NCBI GenBank assembly: GCA_030867875.1 | Contig: JAOWCC010000019.1 | Span: 30,708,476 to 30,772,475, forward strand | DNA length: 64,000 nt | Source: Actinernus sp. WN-2022 | Taxonomy: Eukaryota > Cnidaria > Anthozoa > Actiniaria > Actinernidae | Reading direction: 5' to 3' | Shown here: positions 58,938-64,000 of the stretch, one piece after another | Position numbering within the stretch: the first letter of the stretch is position 1 | Layout of the letters: each line of letters starts with the position of its first letter | Notes under the pieces: model-generated | The model's input: the letters and a program-made list of their open reading frames with translations, nothing else | Told to the model about the DNA's origin: nothing | Databases searched by the model: none | Position numbers and translations under genes: made by a program

Positions 58938-59349
58938 GTAAGTTTTCATTGATTTTATTTCAGTATTTCTGGCCTAACGGTATACAACCAAATACTCGTT
59001 CAAAATCTCATACAAACCCTTATAATTTAAAACACAAACAGAGCTTGGGTTTCCTGTGGTTGAAATTGAGGTCCCGCGGCAGTATAGTTTTCAATAAAAA
59101 AGATTTATATAGAATATGGTCAAATCTACTCCTTCCTAGAAAGATTACTCAGTGCTTTTAGAAGGATTAATATTTTACATATCCAAAAAGACGTACATTT
59201 GCTTTTTGAGATGGAAACTGTTTCACAAACAGCAATTCCACCTCAATCTTTAGACACTAAATGATGGCCCAATCGAAACTCGATCTTCTGCACGACAAAC
59301 TGACGCCGCCGTCTATCTGCATAAACCAGGTGATGGTTCTAATTCTTCC

Positions 59350-59990
59350 TATTCATAGATCGACACCTTTATTTCAACAGGGTAATATTTTCAGTTACAA
59401 AATGTTACTGTTATCAATAGGAGCCCTGTTTTAAAATATTAAAATGGTAGATATAACTAAAGTTAATACTAAGATATAAATACAAACTATTAACTACTCA
59501 TATATGCTAATTGATCATCTAAAAATCATTTAAATCGTAAAATCTATTAAAAATTAAGATCGAAATCCATTATAAACTATACATCCATGATAATAAAAAC
59601 TACGCTTCGCGATTTCTGTTCTTTCTCTAGGCGGCAAATGCAAGAGATGGCTTTGTCTAGTTTCGCGCTGTGAAACACTGCTATTAAATGGAAAATAATT
59701 CATACAAAATTGCGGACAGCTACCACTTATACATTTCTTTACTAGGTTCAAAATGTGAAGCTCACGCCTACGGGAAGGAGTTCCCCACTTTAAGGAGTCC
59801 ATTGCACTGTCACTATCAAAAGATTTACAAACTATGCGTGCCGCGCGTCTTTGTAGCCTTTCTAGATATTAACATTCATCTCTCCACAACAATGGTATAC
59901 GGTGTCGCAATAATCAAGAATAGGACGAATAAATGCTATATAAGCAATATTCGAACAATGCGCTGTTAAATTATGCCTAATACGCAAGGT
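59350..59990 (-). pseudogene. 3' end of another non-LTR retrotransposon
   Basis: The minus strand reads IAYIAFIRPILDYCDTVYH, then in another frame LERLQRRAARIVCKSF and, in 59802-59554, LKWGTPSRRRELHILNLVKK...CPQFCMNYFPFN...RSFYYHGCIVYNGF and a stop. This is the conserved C-terminal region of CR1/RTE-like RT proteins. One frameshift lies near 59870. AATAAA is at about 59370. The RT catalytic domain is missing. The element starts about 300 bp outside the inverted duplication. Confidence 0.75.
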
Positions 59991-60760
59991 CAGCTAAAGA
60001 CATGGAAATTAGATGGGACGACCAATTGAAGGGCCACGGAAAGCTGGTCAAACAAAGCATATATTATTGGACCAATGTATACAATATTTCATCAGGCAAA
60101 ATTAGCATTCTGGTTTGATCATGATCAGGTCACGATCATCATTTTACAAGCGGGGAGTTCTAAAGAAAGGTAGCAATAATAAAAGTGCTAATGAAAAATT
60201 ATAATGACAATTACATTAATATCAATACTAATAATAACAGTAATTGTGAGTAATAGGAAATCGACGAACATTTCAATCTCACATTCTGGGATCGGAATGA
60301 GTATTCTCTCTGTAATTATGCAATGCACAACAATTTCCAACACTTCCACTTTTCCCTTTTGTGGAAAATATGCTATATAGCAAAGTTTTACTACGAGTAA
60401 GAGTTACATATAAGGTAAAGGTATTCATTCATATAGTTCAAATTCTATATGGATATATTCAAATACGCTTCACAGGGTTAGTTTTGTGCCGTGCGGGTAT
60501 GTGCCGCGGGTTAGGGTATGGTTTTTGAGCTGCCGAGGTCTGGGATAGATTATCCTTTTTACGGTTTTGATCTGGGAAAGGGTATGGATTTTGATATACT
60601 TGTCATTGGCGCCATGCTAAGCGATCTATCGACCACACTACAGCTTAAAATACCATATTAAAACAAAACAACGGCTTTCGTAGTGTAATTTTAATTTAAA
60701 ACTGTTCGGGATCTGGGATAGGGTATAGATTAGAAGAGGAAGGAGAAAAGGCCAACGGTT
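59991..60760. other. Intergenic DNA, degraded simple repeat
   Basis: GGGTATGG/GGGATAG-type motifs at about 60500-60600 and 60710-60730 suggest a decayed dispersed repeat. No gene is recognised. Confidence 0.35.
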
Positions 60761-60838
60761 TATACGTCCCGGGATTCGGACCTCCGACCTCCCGCACTCT
60801 AGACCGTGCTCTACCAACTGAGCTAACCAGGGAGACGA
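60761..60838 (-). repeat. tRNA-derived sequence (SINE head or tRNA pseudogene)
   Basis: On the minus strand GGTTAGCTCAGTTGGTAGAG is a near-perfect D-arm with A-box, and GGTCCGAATCC is a B-box with one change from the consensus. The T-stem pairs only at two of five positions and the anticodon stem does not pair, so it is not a working tRNA. Internal Pol III promoter boxes with lost folding are typical of a tRNA-derived SINE head. Confidence 0.6.
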
Positions 60839-63800
60839 TTAATAATGACTTTCTTTTTAAAATGAAAATTCTGCAGTAATGATTGATCTATATTTAACAA
60901 ATATCCATATTTTACAACTCGTTCATATCGATCTCCCGCATTTGTTTACCTATTAATATTAATGTTGAACATTATTTATCGATTTTTGAAACGTCTTTTT
61001 GCTATCTCAACGGGTGTTCCAAAACAAACTAAATGAAAACCACCGGGAGATGGCAGAGGAATCTATTGTAAACTCAAATCGAATCCAGAAGAGTGACTAT
61101 ATTAAACAACTGATCTTATCATCAAGTACATAAAACCTTTGCATTTTTCACACAAGTGTGTATTTTAGTCTAAGCAACGGCGATTTACGACTGAATCTTA
61201 TCTCAATATCCCAGGGTTTTAATGATCATTTGTTTCTATTTTCGTTTGGTCTTTGTCTTTGTAACTACCGAAAGCTTCGTTTTAATCATCTAGCCCAGCG
61301 TTAGTTTGAAGACCCCGCCTTTCAATTACTGGGGGAAAAGAGTTATAATTTCAAAAGACTCGGCGCATTTTTTTATATCACCAGAGCATCCTTCTGGGGC
61401 TCCAACAATTCAGGATCTGTCCTGGAGTGAGTAACTAAAATGATTGAAACGTCCACGTTTTACTGCTTTCGACATAAAGCCAGAAAAGTAGTTTGCTTTG
61501 CAATTGCACTTGCCATTCTTGTCTCTCCATTTCTGAGATGAGCGATATCTTTACTGACGTCTTATGCAAACTAGATTGTCATCTCCTGGGGGTAGCCGTG
61601 TTATGTAGATTCGCCACCAATGAACGCTACAAAGCGTATACTAAAGAGAATATTAGCTTGGCTTAGATTCAGATACTTATCCGTATTAAGCCACTCGATA
61701 CGATAAATTCACACTCCAACTATACGCCAAACGGGACAGGACCTGACGTCGAAGTGATGTGCTGCGCTGCTTGGGTTCTGACTATCTCAGCGATGCTTGC
61801 CTCATGTCAAGGTATTGTTAACAACTTCTTATGAGAAGCCTTTATGACTGAGTCACAACCAACATGCACCAAGGCTTTGAACACGGGGTCACTTCCGTGT
61901 ATCATTTTCTCCAAAAGTTTCCCGCTTTGGTTTCGACATATCGTTTTGATAACAGTCCTTAGAAGCTTTTTCGAAAGAGAGAGAGAGAGAGATAGATGTG
62001 ATAGTTACAATATGTAAACTAAACAACTCGTGATCGTCCACTGGGATAAATTGCTTCCCGAGGAGTTTAATCCGACAGATTCCAAACAACCGTTACCCTC
62101 GCTAGCGCTAAAGTCGTTGCATCATTGAATTTTAGTAATATTCTGCCCCAGTTTTGTCTTGAATCAGGAGATAATGTCAGCTTACACAACTTAGGAAACT
62201 ACCAGTAGTTTAAATGAAGTATATGGCTGTATAACTTTGGCTAAATGAGATGCACCAGTTGGCCTTGCGCTGCTCAATTGGCAAACATATCCCTACTCGA
62301 AACATTATAACTTTGCTATGCCGCATGTTCTAAACAACGGAAAGTCCAGAGATTAAAACTTTTGTTCTAGTTCAGTTCAACTGAACTTGTTGCGTTTTCT
62401 ATATTATGGTTCAATTGTTCGAATTTCTTGGTAATTATGACTAAGTAATGGCTTTCTTTTAGCGAGCCGCTTTATGTATAGTCTAGTTGTTTTGTTCATT
62501 GATCACACCTGACTAACTTCGTAGACTATACTATAAAATTGAACAAAAAGTTTTCGCTCAGTCTTTTATCTTCAATTTCCACGAAAATAGACTGATCTTG
62601 GCTACCTCAATCCGAATAAAACCTCTCGAAAAAATTACATAAGAGCCGGCAAGGTAGGCTAATCTTGGTTATGTTGCCGACATTTACTCGAAAAGAAGAT
62701 GACAATTAAGAATTCAACATATGAGCATTAATTCTTAAACTGCGTTTTTGAGTCTGGAGGGTTTACAGTACGGCTACACGTCCCTTGTGACACTAGTTCT
62801 GTGCAGGCTCTGGTTTAGTACCTGTTCATAGGTGTTTAAGAGGCTCCAGGCCAGCAGAAGTGGTTTTGCATGAAGTACATTAACTTCTTTTTTTGAGCGA
62901 GGCTAAAGGCCCTAATGACGCCGTGTGCCAATTTACAGCATTGATGATCACGGCGCCGGGTTTACTAGAGACCATGCACATAAGTATTTAATGATAGCCC
63001 AGGACTGAAGCTAACTAATAAAGAAAAGTCACTTTTTATGAAACCACGAAACTTCATTAACCTAGTACTGTGACCTAGGACTTTGACATGAGTGCTGTTT
63101 TTAGCTGTGAGCATACAAAACCCAAGCCGTGTGGCATAACAAAGAGCTTAAATACGAATTAACACTGTACGTAAAACAAGGCGATAATAAAGAGTAATGG
63201 CCAGTTTAGCGGATATTATTGAGGCCGTTAAGTCTCTCTGTGGATGCAAGGCAGTGACAAGTCTGCCCGGCGTTCGTTCTACACTCTCATGCCGTGATTC
63301 CTACAAAGTCTAACTTCGTTTCTCCGGCTTTTACTGCACTATTCGTGCATTGAGGATATTCGTTTGTTTTTACTACTGGCTATATTGTTGTCGCGTGCCA
63401 ATATACTTCATTGTACAACTAGCTAGATACAGTAAATAATGATAGCCCAAATGTAATGCAATGCATAGATAAGTCAGTTTTTTTTTTTATTTCATCCGGC
63501 GTTCGTTTCAAGTTCTACATTCTCAGTGATTAATACACTATAGTCTTTATTTTATTCAGTTCTGTCGGGCCATGGACAAGTCACTCTTTAATGTTGCTTA
63601 CGTACATGGATGCCGGCCAATGGTAAAATATACATAAAAATTGGCCAGCGTTCTCAAGTTTTGTTTTGGAGTATTTCGAAGTTTAGCTAGAGTTGAATCG
63701 TAAGGCGGTGTTCTTTGAAAATTAACATCATATGCATGGTAATATTAAAAAGTATTCCTTTTTAAACAGAAAAGATATGGCCTAGTGTTTATCGCAACTA

Positions 63801-64000
63801 CTAGTACTCACTAGGCTAGACAAACCTGAGAAAAATCCCGGCCCATGACATACTCGTTTTCATTAACAGCCCTAAAACTGTTCTCTGTTTGTTTCAAATA
63901 TCATCATGCTGGGTAATACGATTCAATACAAACACATCGTTCATGTGGACAGTACATCAATACCCTCTCCGCGTGGAATATTAGACTATGTCATAACTCA
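60839..64000. other. Intergenic DNA, nothing firmly recognised
   Basis: A (GA)n microsatellite lies at about 61974-61994. The minus-strand frame 61889-62089 overlaps it and shows no motif. A short palindromic AGTTCAGTTCAACTGAACT occurs at about 62380. I see no exon, RNA gene or transposon end that I could defend. Confidence 0.4.

Larger units (their letters stand above)
55702..59058 (-). repeat. Right arm of the large inverted duplication
   Basis: Inverted copy of the left arm without the retrotransposon. It includes, outward from the centre, the truncated YqaJ gene, the 205-bp-TIR element (57749-58553), a short unique stretch and the candidate exon at 58820. Homology stops at 59058, after CCCAAGCTCT...GAAACC-type sequence (TTGGGTTTCCTGTG on this strand). 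The uninterrupted state at 58799-58801 gives the pre-insertion sequence of the left arm. Confidence 0.95.

Noticed and set aside
50083..59058. The palindrome as a sequencing foldback or adapter artefact
   Set aside because: Such artefacts give perfect arms with almost no spacer. Here a 1.15-kb unique centre, a retrotransposon in only one arm, a substitution, a homopolymer difference and different outer flanks argue for a real structure. A misassembly remains possible and is listed as a check.
60761..60838. Functional tRNA gene
   Set aside because: A- and B-boxes are good, but the T-stem and anticodon stem do not pair. It is better explained as a tRNA-derived SINE head or pseudogene.

Overview
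The window looks like nuclear DNA of an animal, most likely an anthozoan cnidarian such as a coral or sea anemone. It is AT-rich and shows GT-AG splicing. It is full of truncated non-LTR retrotransposons, foldback elements and DNA transposons with SAP/SWIM/YqaJ and DDE proteins, a mix known from cnidarian genomes. There are no operons and no bacterial gene layout. The taxon is an inference; no gene here fixes the species.

Layout. 0-19 kb is repeat-rich intergenic DNA. It holds two MITE-like elements near the start, a 5'-truncated reverse transcriptase (RT) at 1.3-2.7 kb, and a SAP-like exon fragment beside an inverted copy of itself at 4.7-5.3 kb. The best host gene is at 8.1-8.5 kb, minus strand: a 131-residue CITED-like transcriptional co-regulator with a TATA box. 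Two more broken RT elements lie at 10.8-12.8 kb and 16.8-19.0 kb.

19-43 kb is a satellite domain. Its core, 20181-39553, is exactly 15 head-to-tail units of a higher-order repeat: 14 of 1303 bp and one of 1131 bp that lacks one 172-bp subunit. They look essentially identical. Older, diverged relatives flank the core on both sides; those on the right have a period of about 1254 bp. Every junction carries a small hairpin, and the amplified unit carries a segment of about 325 bp that the flanking relatives lack.

43-50 kb holds an RT tail, a long-TIR element with a fragment of an integrase-type transposase, duplicated dispersed repeats that match sequences at 10 and 16 kb, and a candidate CCAAT/E2F promoter.

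50-59 kb is the most unusual region. It is a near-perfect inverted duplication (50083-54551 against 55702-59058) around the two convergent genes of a YqaJ/DDE transposon (ISL2EU/IS4EU type). The left YqaJ gene is intact (SAP + SWIM + YqaJ, one intron). The right copy is cut inside the nuclease domain and fused to the C-terminal end of the transposase. A non-LTR element later inserted into the left arm only. 59-64 kb holds one more RT tail, a tRNA-derived relic and otherwise unremarkable DNA.

Functional reading: apart from the CITED-like gene and perhaps the YqaJ gene, nearly all recognisable coding sequence is mobile-element debris. The interest lies in how repeats were amplified, inverted and fused.
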